Shown here piece by piece: positions 52,208 to 59,982 of a stretch of DNA of 64,000 nucleotides. The translations under genes were made by a program, and so were the position numbers. How positions within the stretch are numbered: position 1 is the stretch's first letter; each line of letters starts with the position of its first letter. The notes beneath the pieces were generated by a model. It did not search any database, had not been told where the DNA came from, and saw only the letters and a program-made list of their open reading frames with translations. Source of the DNA: Caldilineaceae bacterium (GTDB taxonomy: Bacteria > Chloroflexota > Anaerolineae > Caldilineales > Caldilineaceae); contig JACKBC010000007.1 in NCBI GenBank assembly GCA_020634755.1, forward strand, positions 1 through 64,000, written 5' to 3'.

Positions 52208-52855
52208 CTATCCTTCATACCCCAACATGGCCGTATTGCGTTCGGCGTTTAGCAGCACGGCGCCCACAATGTGGGCATGCACGCGTTCTAGGATCTGGCG
52301 CGCCTGTAGCGCTTGGTCGCGCTTGGTGCCGCCGGCGTTGACCAGCAAGACAACGCCATCCACTTTGGCGGCCCACAGCGCGGCATCGGTTACGGCCAGC
52401 ACAGGCGGCGCATCGCAAAGGATATAATCGGCCTGCTCCTTCAGTTCTGCCAATGCGTCACCCAAGCGCCGGGCGCTGAGCAGCGCCACCGGATTGGCAT
52501 GAGTGGGACCCGCTGTCAGCAGCTGCAAGCGGTTCACGCTGGTCTGCTGCAGCGGCGCCGGTCCGCCATCGGTGAGCCACGAACTCACTCCTTGCTGGTT
52601 GTGCAGCCCAAAAATTTCGTGCTGCTGCGGACGGCGCAGATCGCCATCTACCAGAATCACCTTATCACCCGCTTCGGCCATAACCACGGCCAGATTGGCT
52701 ATGGCATTGCTCTTGTCCGTGTGAGCGTCGGCACTGGTGACTAGCAGTGTCTTGAGCGACTGCTCGAGGCTGGAAAATTCGATGCTGGTGCGCAGACTTT
52801 GGTACGCTTCGGCGGCCGGACTGTGTGGATTGGTCAGCGTAATTAGATTGCTCAT
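52208..52855 (-). CDS. CpsD/CapB-type tyrosine-kinase-like ATPase with altered P-loop
   Basis: A 215-residue protein of the BY-kinase/ParA-like group that normally partners Wzz-type proteins to control polysaccharide length. Walker A' (VILVDGDLRRP) and a Walker B-like ADYILCDAPPVLAVTD are clear. The P-loop reads TSADAHTDKSNA where TSxxPGEGKSTT is expected: the glycines are gone, though Lys-Ser remains. The usual C-terminal tyrosine cluster is absent (only one Tyr near the end). It therefore may not bind ATP or autophosphorylate normally. It lies downstream of two Wzz-like genes and the DUF2079 gene on the same strand. Confidence 0.82.
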   Translation of the reverse strand: MSNLITLTNPHSPAAEAYQSLRTSIEFSSLEQSLKTLLVTSADAHTDKSNAIANLAVVMAEAGDKVILVDGDLRRPQQHEIFGLHNQQGVSSWLTDGGPAPLQQTSVNRLQLLTAGPTHANPVALLSARRLGDALAELKEQADYILCDAPPVLAVTDAALWAAKVDGVVLLVNAGGTKRDQALQARQILERVHAHIVGAVLLNAERNTAMLGYEG

Positions 52856-52936
52856 AAAGGGTTTTATCGTTACTGGTCAGCTAATTGTGAACCGGATCTT
52901 ACACGAATTGCCCAGCTAAGAGCGATGTTTTTGATG

Positions 52937-52969
52937 AGACCTGTCAGGTTTTCAAAACCTGACAGGTCT
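52937..52969. repeat. Family G palindrome, copy 2
   Basis: AGACCTGTCAGGTTTT, C, AAAACCTGACAGGTCT, a perfect palindrome with 16-bp arms, nearly identical to 45960-45992. It lies between the DUF2079 gene's stop and the start of the BY-kinase-like gene. Confidence 0.78.
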
Positions 52970-53111
52970 GATGCCATTCATCGCGTTTAACTTGGCAAAT
53001 GGTATTACAACCTGTTGGATGACGTTGGCACAACGCCCTGGGCCTTCTGGCAACTTAAGATCTGGCGGCGCAACGTGCGTTTGCCACGTAATAGACAAAC
53101 GTTGTTGGGTG

Positions 53112-55619
53112 CTATTTAAGCGTTATTTTGCCAACTTCCACTACATCCCCAGGCAGCGCATCAGCGCCAACAATGGGCAGCCGCGCGCCGTCCTGCCAGC
53201 GGTAAAGCCCCGCAATTAAACGATATTCGCCAGGCGGAAGTTCAGCCGGCAGCGGTAAGGTCTGTGTATCCACCACGGGCTGCCCAACAATCCAGTGCGA
53301 GGTGGGCAGCAGACCCAGCGCATCGTGTGGCTGCCAATCCAATTGGGCCACATGGTTGTCCTCAGCATCGAGCAGATGCACAAAGGTCGTGTAATCGTCC
53401 GGCGGCGGTGCAATGGCCCGCCACGCCAGCGTAAAGGTAATGGCCTTGTCAATGGCGCCGTCGTCCAATGTCGGCGGCGTGACGCCATCCAGCACAATCT
53501 GGTCGGCAAAGCGGGCGTCTGTACGGCGTGCCGGTTTGGCGGCATCTAGCTCAATGGCCTGCCAATCACCGGCGGCATTGCGTGCATACCCCCCCAGCCG
53601 CAGCAACACGCCATTTTCCAGAATGGGCATGGCTGATGGCGCCGCCGTTACCAACAGCCGCTGGCCACTATACCAGTCGCGGCCCGCGGTGGCGTCAAAT
53701 GCACCCAGGACAAGCGTAAAGCGCTCAGCATCCAGCGTCCAGGGCAAAGTTTGCACCAGAACGGTCCGTTGCACAGAACTAGCGCGATCGCTATCCTGAC
53801 TTTGCCACAAAACGGTAGAATACCACAAATTGGCAACGGGTGGATAAAACTGGGTATCGTATAGTACGTTGCCTTCTCGATCCAAGTAGCCGATGTAAAA
53901 ATGGATATCGCGATCAATGGCCCGCAGCGCTTGCCAAAAGCTCTGCACGACTAATTCACCATAGCGATCGCGGGTTACGCGCACATCCAACAGGCGCAGT
54001 TCATCGCCAAAATCAGCTGCAGAATGGGCCAGGCTTGGGTTTTGGGGCTGAAAATTATCCACGCGCCATGCATCATAAAACGCCGCTGGCAGCATCTGGT
54101 TTGGTTCGCCTTGGCGCAGGAGCAGGTATCCATCTTGGGCCGCGGCCACGCCAAAGCCCTGCGTCATGAGTTCATCCACATTGCGGCGCAGGTCGCTGGG
54201 GTGCTGGGGCCAGGCCGGCCCGGTCACATCCAAAAAGATGGTGTCGGCATTCTCCACCCGGGGAAAGAGATAGATGGTCTCGCGCCCGCTCACATGGGGG
54301 TCCAACCGGTCTTGGGCCGAGACCTTGGCCGCCGGCGGAATCTGGGCCATGATTTGCGCGGCATTGCGGTGGTGCTGGGTGATTTGCAGGGGCAGATAGT
54401 TGCCGCTGCCCGGCAGATAGCCATGTAGTTGTTGGTCCACCGCCGTACAGACCAGAAGCAGCAGCCCAATCGGCAACGCTAGGTGAAATCTGTTGAAGGC
54501 ATTGTGCGCGAGCGCACTGGGCTCGTTGCGCTCGATGCTATGATTCTGGGCCAGCCAATGGCCAATGCGGCGGGTCCCCATAACGCCGGCTACCATCACA
54601 AAGGGCACAATGGGCGCCGCATAGATAAGCGTATCCACCTGGTGCATGGGAGGGAAATCGGCCAGCAAATTCACAGCCAGCGAAGGCAACGCCAGCAGCA
54701 ACACTTCGGGCGCCAGCAAGGCCAGAAAACCGACGGCCATCAGCAATCGCGCCCCATAGGCCAGGGCCTGGGCGGCGACCAATTGATGCCAAACGACAGC
54801 GGGCTGGGTCAGCAGCGTCAGCACCATTTGCAGCGGACTGTCGCCCAAATAGCCGTAGCGATTCCAGTGTATATTGCCGGCGGCAAAGAGATTTTGAATG
54901 CCAAAGACGGCCAGCAACGCCCACGACGTGGCGAGCAACATGGTCCAACTGCCCCAGCGCCGCCGTTTTAAAATGAGAAACGTGTACAGCCCCATCATGA
55001 AGAGCAGGAGCGCCATTTCCTCTTTGCAGCTGGCGGCCAGCACGGCAAAAAGCGTAAAGCGGCCTGGGCGATTCGTATACAGGTAGTAAAAGGCCGCCAG
55101 CAAAAAGGTGGGCGCCAGCGTCACCGCGTGAAACTCCAGCCAATTGGCGGCCTGGATAGACGGATTGAGCAGAAAGGCCGCGGCAAATGTAAGCGCCAAC
55201 CACTCATTCCCAAGCTGATAACGCGCCAGCGCATAGAGCGGCAGCGCACCCAGGCTCACAATGATGGCCTGGAGCAGCAGTAGCGTCTCTGGCCCTTGGT
55301 GAATCCAGTAGAGCCACGATATGGGAATCAAGATTGGCTCTACATGCAGGCTGAGACGGTTGACCACGCCTTCTTGATTGGTTAGGTGAAACCAGTTGCC
55401 GTGCGCTGTATTCCAGATGGCCTGGTTAAAATTGCCCAGGTCCAGGGCGCGCGCCTCAAATGCCCAATAGCGCGTCAGCGTTAGCTGGGCAAAATAGAGC
55501 GCGTAGGCCAAAATGGCAAGAACCAGAAGGAGATCGGGAATGGAGCGCCCAAACCGCCATCGGCTGGGTGGAACTTGGGCGCGGGCGGAAGTGAGTAGTG
55601 GCGAAATCGTCTGCTCCAT
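53112..55619 (-). CDS. DUF2079 membrane protein with large extracytoplasmic domain
   Basis: An 835-residue protein. About ten to twelve helices occupy residues 25-430, with the family blocks ALDLGNFNQAIWNTAHGNWF, LSLHVEPILIPISWLYW and ANWLEFHAVTLAPTFLLAAF. These resemble GT-C type membrane glycosyltransferases. The C-terminal 400 residues are soluble and beta-rich (DRDIHFYIGYLDREGNVLYD, VTFTLAWRAIAPP-like and LPAELPPGEYRLIAGLYRW), and look like repeated carbohydrate-binding-type sandwiches. DUF2079 proteins are frequent in Chloroflexota; function unproven. It lies in a minus-strand run with Wzz-like and glycosyltransferase genes, supporting a role in surface glycan assembly. Confidence 0.8.
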   Translation of the reverse strand: MEQTISPLLTSARAQVPPSRWRFGRSIPDLLLVLAILAYALYFAQLTLTRYWAFEARALDLGNFNQAIWNTAHGNWFHLTNQEGVVNRLSLHVEPILIPISWLYWIHQGPETLLLLQAIIVSLGALPLYALARYQLGNEWLALTFAAAFLLNPSIQAANWLEFHAVTLAPTFLLAAFYYLYTNRPGRFTLFAVLAASCKEEMALLLFMMGLYTFLILKRRRWGSWTMLLATSWALLAVFGIQNLFAAGNIHWNRYGYLGDSPLQMVLTLLTQPAVVWHQLVAAQALAYGARLLMAVGFLALLAPEVLLLALPSLAVNLLADFPPMHQVDTLIYAAPIVPFVMVAGVMGTRRIGHWLAQNHSIERNEPSALAHNAFNRFHLALPIGLLLLVCTAVDQQLHGYLPGSGNYLPLQITQHHRNAAQIMAQIPPAAKVSAQDRLDPHVSGRETIYLFPRVENADTIFLDVTGPAWPQHPSDLRRNVDELMTQGFGVAAAQDGYLLLRQGEPNQMLPAAFYDAWRVDNFQPQNPSLAHSAADFGDELRLLDVRVTRDRYGELVVQSFWQALRAIDRDIHFYIGYLDREGNVLYDTQFYPPVANLWYSTVLWQSQDSDRASSVQRTVLVQTLPWTLDAERFTLVLGAFDATAGRDWYSGQRLLVTAAPSAMPILENGVLLRLGGYARNAAGDWQAIELDAAKPARRTDARFADQIVLDGVTPPTLDDGAIDKAITFTLAWRAIAPPPDDYTTFVHLLDAEDNHVAQLDWQPHDALGLLPTSHWIVGQPVVDTQTLPLPAELPPGEYRLIAGLYRWQDGARLPIVGADALPGDVVEVGKITLK

Positions 55620-55669
55620 TGGGGTGAACGAGTCCCAATTCGGGTCAATTATAATTAAGGCTTAATGAT

Positions 55670-55840
55670 GATGGTGGTTGTGCAGCGCACAGAGCCATCA
55701 GCGCACAAAAGACGTAACGATGGCGGTTGTGCAGCGCACAGAGCCATCAGCGCACAAAAGACGTAACGATGGCGGTTGTGCAGCGCACAGAGCCATCAGC
55801 GCACAAAAGACGTAACGATGGCGGTTGTGCGTCTTTTAGG
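55670..55840. repeat. Tandem 49-bp hairpin repeat (family H), three full units plus one partial
   Basis: Units start at 55670, 55719, 55768 and 55817, exactly 49 bp apart. Each reads GATGGCGGTTGTGC, AGC, GCACAGAGCCATC and then AGCGCACAAAAGACGTAAC, so the first half folds as a hairpin (GATGGC/GCCATC outside, TGTGC/GCACA inside). The first unit has one substitution, the others are identical. The last unit ends in GTTGTGCGTCTTTTAG. A related single hairpin lies at about 9819-9850. Confidence 0.88.
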
Positions 55841-56552
55841 AAGCTCCGGCTGTGCGGATGGCGCCGGTTTTAGCCGGTGAACGTGCTTGGGCTTGCTCCG
55901 CCACAATGGGGATTGCGGCCAGCACGGGTAGTTCCAGCGTACGTTCGACGGCGGTGGGTGTGCGCAGCAGATCGGCTTCCATCCAGGTCAGCGCCAGCAC
56001 CAGGCCAATGCCAAAGAGCAGCCCCAGCACCCCTCCAGCCACGGCGTTGATAATCGGCTTGGGCTGGATCTGCGGAGCGTTGATGTCGCGGCTCACAATT
56101 TTGACTTCAATGCGGTCGCGCTTGTCTTGCTGTGCGTAATATAAAGTGCGCTCTTCCACAAATAGATCGGCCAAAGAGAGCGCCATATCTTTGGCCACCT
56201 GTGGGTCACGCGCCTCGGCGTCAATGCGAATGGTAAAGGTGCTGGCGTCATCGGCCACGGTCACATTGCTGAGAAACTCATACGGATTCTGGTCTAGTTT
56301 GGCTCGATCTATGGCGGTGGCGGCATTTTCCGGCGTGCGGATATTGAGGACAAAGTTGCGCAGCAGATCCTTGGCGGTAACGCCGAGACCATAGTCGGCG
56401 CGTGCGGGCACCGTGCTGACGTAAACCGTCGCCCGATAGAGATCTTCTTGAAAGCGGCTAACGCCGTAGGCGGCCAGGGCGCAGACCAGTATGGCAATGA
56501 GCACCAGCCAGCCGCGGGTGCGGATAATGCGAATGTATTCTTGCAGCGTCAT
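55836..56552 (-). CDS. Wzz-like chain-length determinant protein, copy 1
   Basis: A 238-residue polysaccharide co-polymerase. It has an N-terminal helix (GWLVLIAILVCALAAYGVS), a periplasmic/extracytoplasmic region with YRATVYVSTVPARADYGLG and IRIDAEARDPQVAKDMALSL, and a second helix near 175-200 (NAVAGGVLGLLFGIGLVLALT). The Pro/Gly-rich PQIQPKPIIN before the last helix is typical. It sets chain length together with a tyrosine-kinase partner, here the protein at 52208. AAGGAG lies before the ATG. The neighbouring Wzz-like gene ends 58 bases upstream. Confidence 0.88.
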   Translation of the reverse strand: MTLQEYIRIIRTRGWLVLIAILVCALAAYGVSRFQEDLYRATVYVSTVPARADYGLGVTAKDLLRNFVLNIRTPENAATAIDRAKLDQNPYEFLSNVTVADDASTFTIRIDAEARDPQVAKDMALSLADLFVEERTLYYAQQDKRDRIEVKIVSRDINAPQIQPKPIINAVAGGVLGLLFGIGLVLALTWMEADLLRTPTAVERTLELPVLAAIPIVAEQAQARSPAKTGAIRTAGAS

Positions 56553-56591
56553 AGCGGCTCCTTATTGGGCAAGTTAGAATATTTGCCCAGG

Positions 56592-56611
56592 GGACAACTG
56601 GAGAGTTGTCC
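56592..56611. terminator. Small hairpin between the two Wzz-like genes
   Basis: GGACAACT and AGTTGTCC form a perfect 8-bp stem with a GGAG loop at the very end of the upstream Wzz-like gene. No T-run; it may tune expression within the operon. Confidence 0.4.
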
Positions 56612-57300
56612 TACAGTTTGGGGATCGACCCCAACACACGAAAACCCATCTCTTCCAAGTCGGTCGCCGTGCGCACCGACACATCTAAATAGTCTAGCAA
56701 AAAAATCAGCCCAATCCCTATCAGCAGGCTGAGCAATACGCGCAGCGGCCATTCCAGTCGGGCGCGCAATCCGAGTGTACTTGCCGACACGTTGGGGCCA
56801 TCCATGATGGTGATGGCGGCGTTGTCGGTGCCGAGCTGGCGGAAATAAAAGGCGGCGTTCTGGCTGAGTTCCGCCGCCGCCGCTTGGGCAATTTCGGCAG
56901 CCTGCTGGCGATCTGGCCAGCCAAAGCTGAGCGTAATGATGCGATGTTGGCGACCGGTTGCCGCGCCACCCTGAATCAGCCCCGCTGGAATTTGAATGCC
57001 TTGCTGGCTGAGGCGCTCGCTGACATTGGTGGCAAAGAGCTGGCTGCGCACCACTTCGGTAAAATCGTCCACCAGGTATTCGCTGGTGAGCCAGGCATAA
57101 TAGACGGGATCATACGCAGCCGCATCCGCCGCGGCAGTCGGCTGTACGCCGACCAGCAGCCGCATGGATGCTTGATAGCTCACCGGCGCCGGCTGCCATG
57201 GGCGCAGCTGCCACGCACTTAGCACCCCAACTATGAATGCCAGGAGCACGGGGAGCCACCAGCGCTGGCGCAGAATGTGGAGATATTGGCGCAGTTCCAT
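56611..57300 (-). CDS. Wzz-like chain-length determinant protein, copy 2
   Basis: A 229-residue protein with the same two-helix plan as its neighbour: an N-terminal helix (WWLPVLLAFIVGVLSAWQL), an extracytoplasmic part with YYAWLTSEYLVDDFTEVV and RIITLSFGWPDRQQAAEIA, and a second helix (WPLRVLLSLLIGIGLIFLL) near 185-205. Two short Wzz-like proteins in a row may form a hetero-oligomer. No ribosome site is evident before the ATG, and repeats lie upstream. Confidence 0.84.
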   Translation of the reverse strand: MELRQYLHILRQRWWLPVLLAFIVGVLSAWQLRPWQPAPVSYQASMRLLVGVQPTAAADAAAYDPVYYAWLTSEYLVDDFTEVVRSQLFATNVSERLSQQGIQIPAGLIQGGAATGRQHRIITLSFGWPDRQQAAEIAQAAAAELSQNAAFYFRQLGTDNAAITIMDGPNVSASTLGLRARLEWPLRVLLSLLIGIGLIFLLDYLDVSVRTATDLEEMGFRVLGSIPKL

Positions 57301-57331
57301 ACTAATTATTCATAAGTCATGTGATTCAGCA

Positions 57332-57418
57332 TCAGTACACCGCAACGGTGTTGGCGATCCAGGCGCCGGTCTCGATTTGTGAATCCAGCTCCACCACTTG
57401 CCGTTGCGAGCTATTGAG
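57332..57418 (+). repeat. Family C element, copy 2
   Basis: CAGTACACCGCAACGGTGTT, then GGCGCCGGTCTCGAT and GTGAATCC, as in the copies at 926 and 58861. The right end is degenerate (GCCGTTGCGAGCTATTGAG). It lies upstream of the second Wzz-like gene. Confidence 0.68.
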
Positions 57419-57502
57419 TATACCGCAATTTGCGCAGTAAACCGCAATGATGAGCGCAATTTGGGCGTCGTGAATATCAACACGGCTTGGCCAACAGATC
57501 TT

Positions 57503-57590
57503 AACTTATGTTACGCAAGCCTGGCGGAACGTCGGCTTGCCGACTTTCCTGTTTCTCTCCAGCAAACTAGCGGTCATTGCGTAACGTGAG
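57503..57590. repeat. Family A-related element (subtype A2), copy 12
   Basis: AACTTATGTTACGCAAGCCT at the left and ATTGCGTAACGTGAG at the right. It matches the reverse complement of 50866-50952 along its length. It sits between the stop of the GT4 gene (57594) and the start of the Wzz-like gene (57300). Confidence 0.75.
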
Positions 57591-57593
57591 ATC

Positions 57594-58802
57594 TTAATAC
57601 TGATTGATAACGTTCAGCAAAAAGTCCATGAGTTTGTCGCGGAAGTTTTCCCGACTGAACTTTTCGGCCTGCGCGCGGCAGTCGTCGGAATGATAGGAAC
57701 GTGCGTCAAAGTTTTTGAGCACTTCAAGCAGCGAGTCTACCTGCATATCTTGAAACAGCTCGCCGGTGACGCCCGGCGCCACCGTGTCTAGGGCGCCACC
57801 ACCGGCGAAAGCCACCACGGGGCGACCGGCGCTTAGCGCTTCCACGGGCGCAATGCCAAAGTCTTCAAAGCCGGGAAATAAAAACGCTTTGCAGCGACGC
57901 AGCAGATCGCGAATACGTTCACGGCTTTGGCGGCCCAAAAAGGTGACATTGGCGGGCGCGCTGGCTTCCAGTTCGGCGCGGTCGCGACCATCGCCCACCA
58001 CAATCAGCTTTTCTTTGGGCAGCTGGCGAAAGGCTTCCAGCGCCAGATCAACGCGCTTGTATGGAATGAGGCGGGCTACGATCAGGTAGTAATCTTCCAC
58101 GGGCGCCAAGGGGTCGGGCGTAAAGTAGGAGGTATCTACCGGTGGGTGAATGACCGTACTGTGGCGACCATAAATTTCGCGAACGCGATGCTGAATTTCG
58201 GTACTGATGGAAATAAAGTGGTCTACGCGCTGAGCCGCCATCCAATCCCACTGGCGCAGCATGGTGAGCATCGGTTGCAATGCATTGTTGATGAGCTTGC
58301 TGATCTGCTCGCGCTCGCGGTATTGGTCATATAGCCAGAGAAAGCGGGTGGGGGTTAGGCAATAACAAACGTGGACGGCGCGACGGCCATCTTTGTTTTC
58401 CGTGCGCACGCCGTGGCAAAAGCCGCTTTTGTTGCTCAACACCAGGTCAAAATCGCTCAAATCCAGGTTGCGAAAGGCCAGCGGATAGGCCAGCAGATAT
58501 TTCTGATGGTGTTTGGCGACACCGGGCAGATTCTGCATAAAGGTGGTGTGAATGGGCCACGAACGATAGGCATCGGGCATGAGATCGGGCGCATACATAC
58601 TGGTGTAAATGGGCGATGTTGGGAAGAGAGAGACCAGTTCTTCTAAGACGCTTTCGGCGCCGCCAATTTGGTTGAGCCAATCATGCACCAACGCCACCCG
58701 CGCATTGCCGAGTGTCTTGCGTTCTAAATAGTAATTTTCGTGCGCTGGTTGCGGTGCGGCTTCTGCCATCGTCCGCGCGCGTTCTATTACAAATGCGGCC
58801 AT
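57594..58802 (-). CDS. Glycosyltransferase family 4 protein
   Basis: A 402-residue GT-B enzyme similar in layout to WbaZ-type mannosyltransferases. RVALVHDWLNQIGGAESVLE opens the domain, CYCLTPTRFLWLYDQY and TEIQHRVREIYGRHSTVIHP follow, and the donor half has YYLIVARLIPYKRVDLALEA and FLFPGFEDFGIAPVEALSAG (E-x7-E). It starts the minus-strand cluster of glycosyltransferase, two Wzz-like, DUF2079 and kinase-like genes. Start 58802 is the first ATG; ATG 58769 (MAEAAPQP) is an alternative, as neither has a clear ribosome site. Confidence 0.87.
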   Translation of the reverse strand: MAAFVIERARTMAEAAPQPAHENYYLERKTLGNARVALVHDWLNQIGGAESVLEELVSLFPTSPIYTSMYAPDLMPDAYRSWPIHTTFMQNLPGVAKHHQKYLLAYPLAFRNLDLSDFDLVLSNKSGFCHGVRTENKDGRRAVHVCYCLTPTRFLWLYDQYREREQISKLINNALQPMLTMLRQWDWMAAQRVDHFISISTEIQHRVREIYGRHSTVIHPPVDTSYFTPDPLAPVEDYYLIVARLIPYKRVDLALEAFRQLPKEKLIVVGDGRDRAELEASAPANVTFLGRQSRERIRDLLRRCKAFLFPGFEDFGIAPVEALSAGRPVVAFAGGGALDTVAPGVTGELFQDMQVDSLLEVLKNFDARSYHSDDCRAQAEKFSRENFRDKLMDFLLNVINQY

Positions 58803-58860
58803 AGGAGTTACAGATATAGATGCCTATCAGGCGAAATTGTGCAGGGAGGGTGCACAATTA

Positions 58861-59038
58861 TCCGTACACCGCAACGGTGTTGACGATGCAGGCGTCGGTC
58901 TCGATTAATGAATCCGACGCTATTGCTTGCTATTGCAGTCTACTGATTATCCGTACACCGCAACGGTGTTGACGATGCAGGCGTCGGTCTTGATTGATGA
59001 ATCCGACGCTATTGTTGGCTATTGCGGTCTACTGATTA
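58861..59038 (+). repeat. Family C element, two tandem 89-bp copies
   Basis: Units 58861-58949 and 58950-59038 both begin TCCGTACACCGCAACGG, continue GACGATGCAGGCGTCGGTCT and ATGAATCCGACGCTATTG, and end TCTACTGATTA. They differ at few positions. The unit matches the single copies at 926 and 57332. Confidence 0.85.
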
Positions 59039-59046
59039 TGGATAAG

Positions 59047-59340
59047 CTAACGAGAATTCAATTCGGCGCGTTCCACATCGATAAAGTGTGCAATTAAATG
59101 CCGATACATTTGCTCGATGACGTCCGGTTCCAGCCCGGCCTGTTGGGCCCACGCACGCCGCGTTTCAATCACGCTGGCAAACCGCGCCGGCGCCTGAATC
59201 TCGGCTTCGGTCCGCTTAAAACGCGTGATCGTTTTGACGTAGGCAAAGCGGCGGCTCAGCGCGGCAATGATCTCCTGATCAATGGCGTCGATGGCCAGAC
59301 GGACTTCTTCAATCGTGGTGCAATCTTGCGGCGAATTCAT
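59047..59340 (-). CDS. Chorismate mutase type II / isochorismate-pyruvate lyase (PchB-like)
   Basis: A 97-residue all-helical protein of the AroQ class. TTIEEVRLAIDAIDQEIIAAL, then RRFAYVKTITRFK and PARFASVIETRRAWAQQAGL, and YRHLIAHFIDVERAEL match the PchB-like branch. Active-site Arg and Lys positions (R..in EEVR, R in RRFAYV, K in RFKR) look present. The enzyme would convert chorismate to prephenate or isochorismate to salicylate; no aromatic or siderophore genes are nearby. I use the ATG at 59340; a GTG four codons upstream is possible. Confidence 0.82.
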   Translation of the reverse strand: MNSPQDCTTIEEVRLAIDAIDQEIIAALSRRFAYVKTITRFKRTEAEIQAPARFASVIETRRAWAQQAGLEPDVIEQMYRHLIAHFIDVERAELNSR

Positions 59341-59982
59341 TGGTTCTTTCACGTACCTTGTCTATCCTCACACCCGTTCCAGCAAAATCTTTACTACGTC
59401 ATCAGATGTATGGCTCAACCACCTGAGATCCCGCAGAGCCAGACCTATTTCATCAGATGCATCTTACTCAGGTTCATACGCGGTGGGCAGCTTATGAACA
59501 TACCAGCCACTACTCATCCATTGCTTCATTCATTGCTCCGGAAAGAATTACATACGTAGCCGTTGTCTCTGCGCCTCCCGCTTTTTGCAGAACCAAACGT
59601 AATCATAGCTAGTATGCCACAAGTGGACTAGTGGACGTCAATTAGTCGATGATTGTACCGTAGGAGTCGCGCTGCCCCAAATTTTGCAGGCCAACACCTT
59701 GACAACCAGCGCAAAACTTGCCCTTGGTAGATTAAGAGAAAAGAGATGACCACATAGAATCACCGTGCTATTTGGTGATTTAGTCATCAGGCTATATGAG
59801 TCATTAGTCAATGCCATTCAGTTAGCGGAAAGTGCGTCGCACGGGGTCAGCCATTTTGGTCCTCGCATGCGCGTGGCCTACCGTGCGCCGCACTGGCAGC
59901 GGCCTTACCTTCATGACATTGAGTCATTAGTCATCCGGTTATCATTGACGGCATACGCCATAAGTTTCAAAACGAGGGGCAG
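59341..59982. other. Intergenic region, 642 bp, between divergent genes
   Basis: It contains family D copy 2 (59821-59920), flanked on both sides by GAGTCATTAGTCA, plus about 400 bp of unique sequence with two ATCAGATG repeats. A small open frame at 59765-60001 overlaps the repeat and is not supported. Confidence 0.5.
59821..59920 (+). repeat. Family D repeat, copy 2
   Basis: Matches the reverse complement of 1106-1205. Here it is bracketed by GAGTCATTAGTCA at 59798-59810 and again at 59921-59933, which may be a target-site duplication-like remnant or a further repeat. Confidence 0.8.

Noticed and set aside
55670..55840. CRISPR array
   Set aside because: The 49-bp units follow each other directly with no variable spacers, and no cas gene is in the window.
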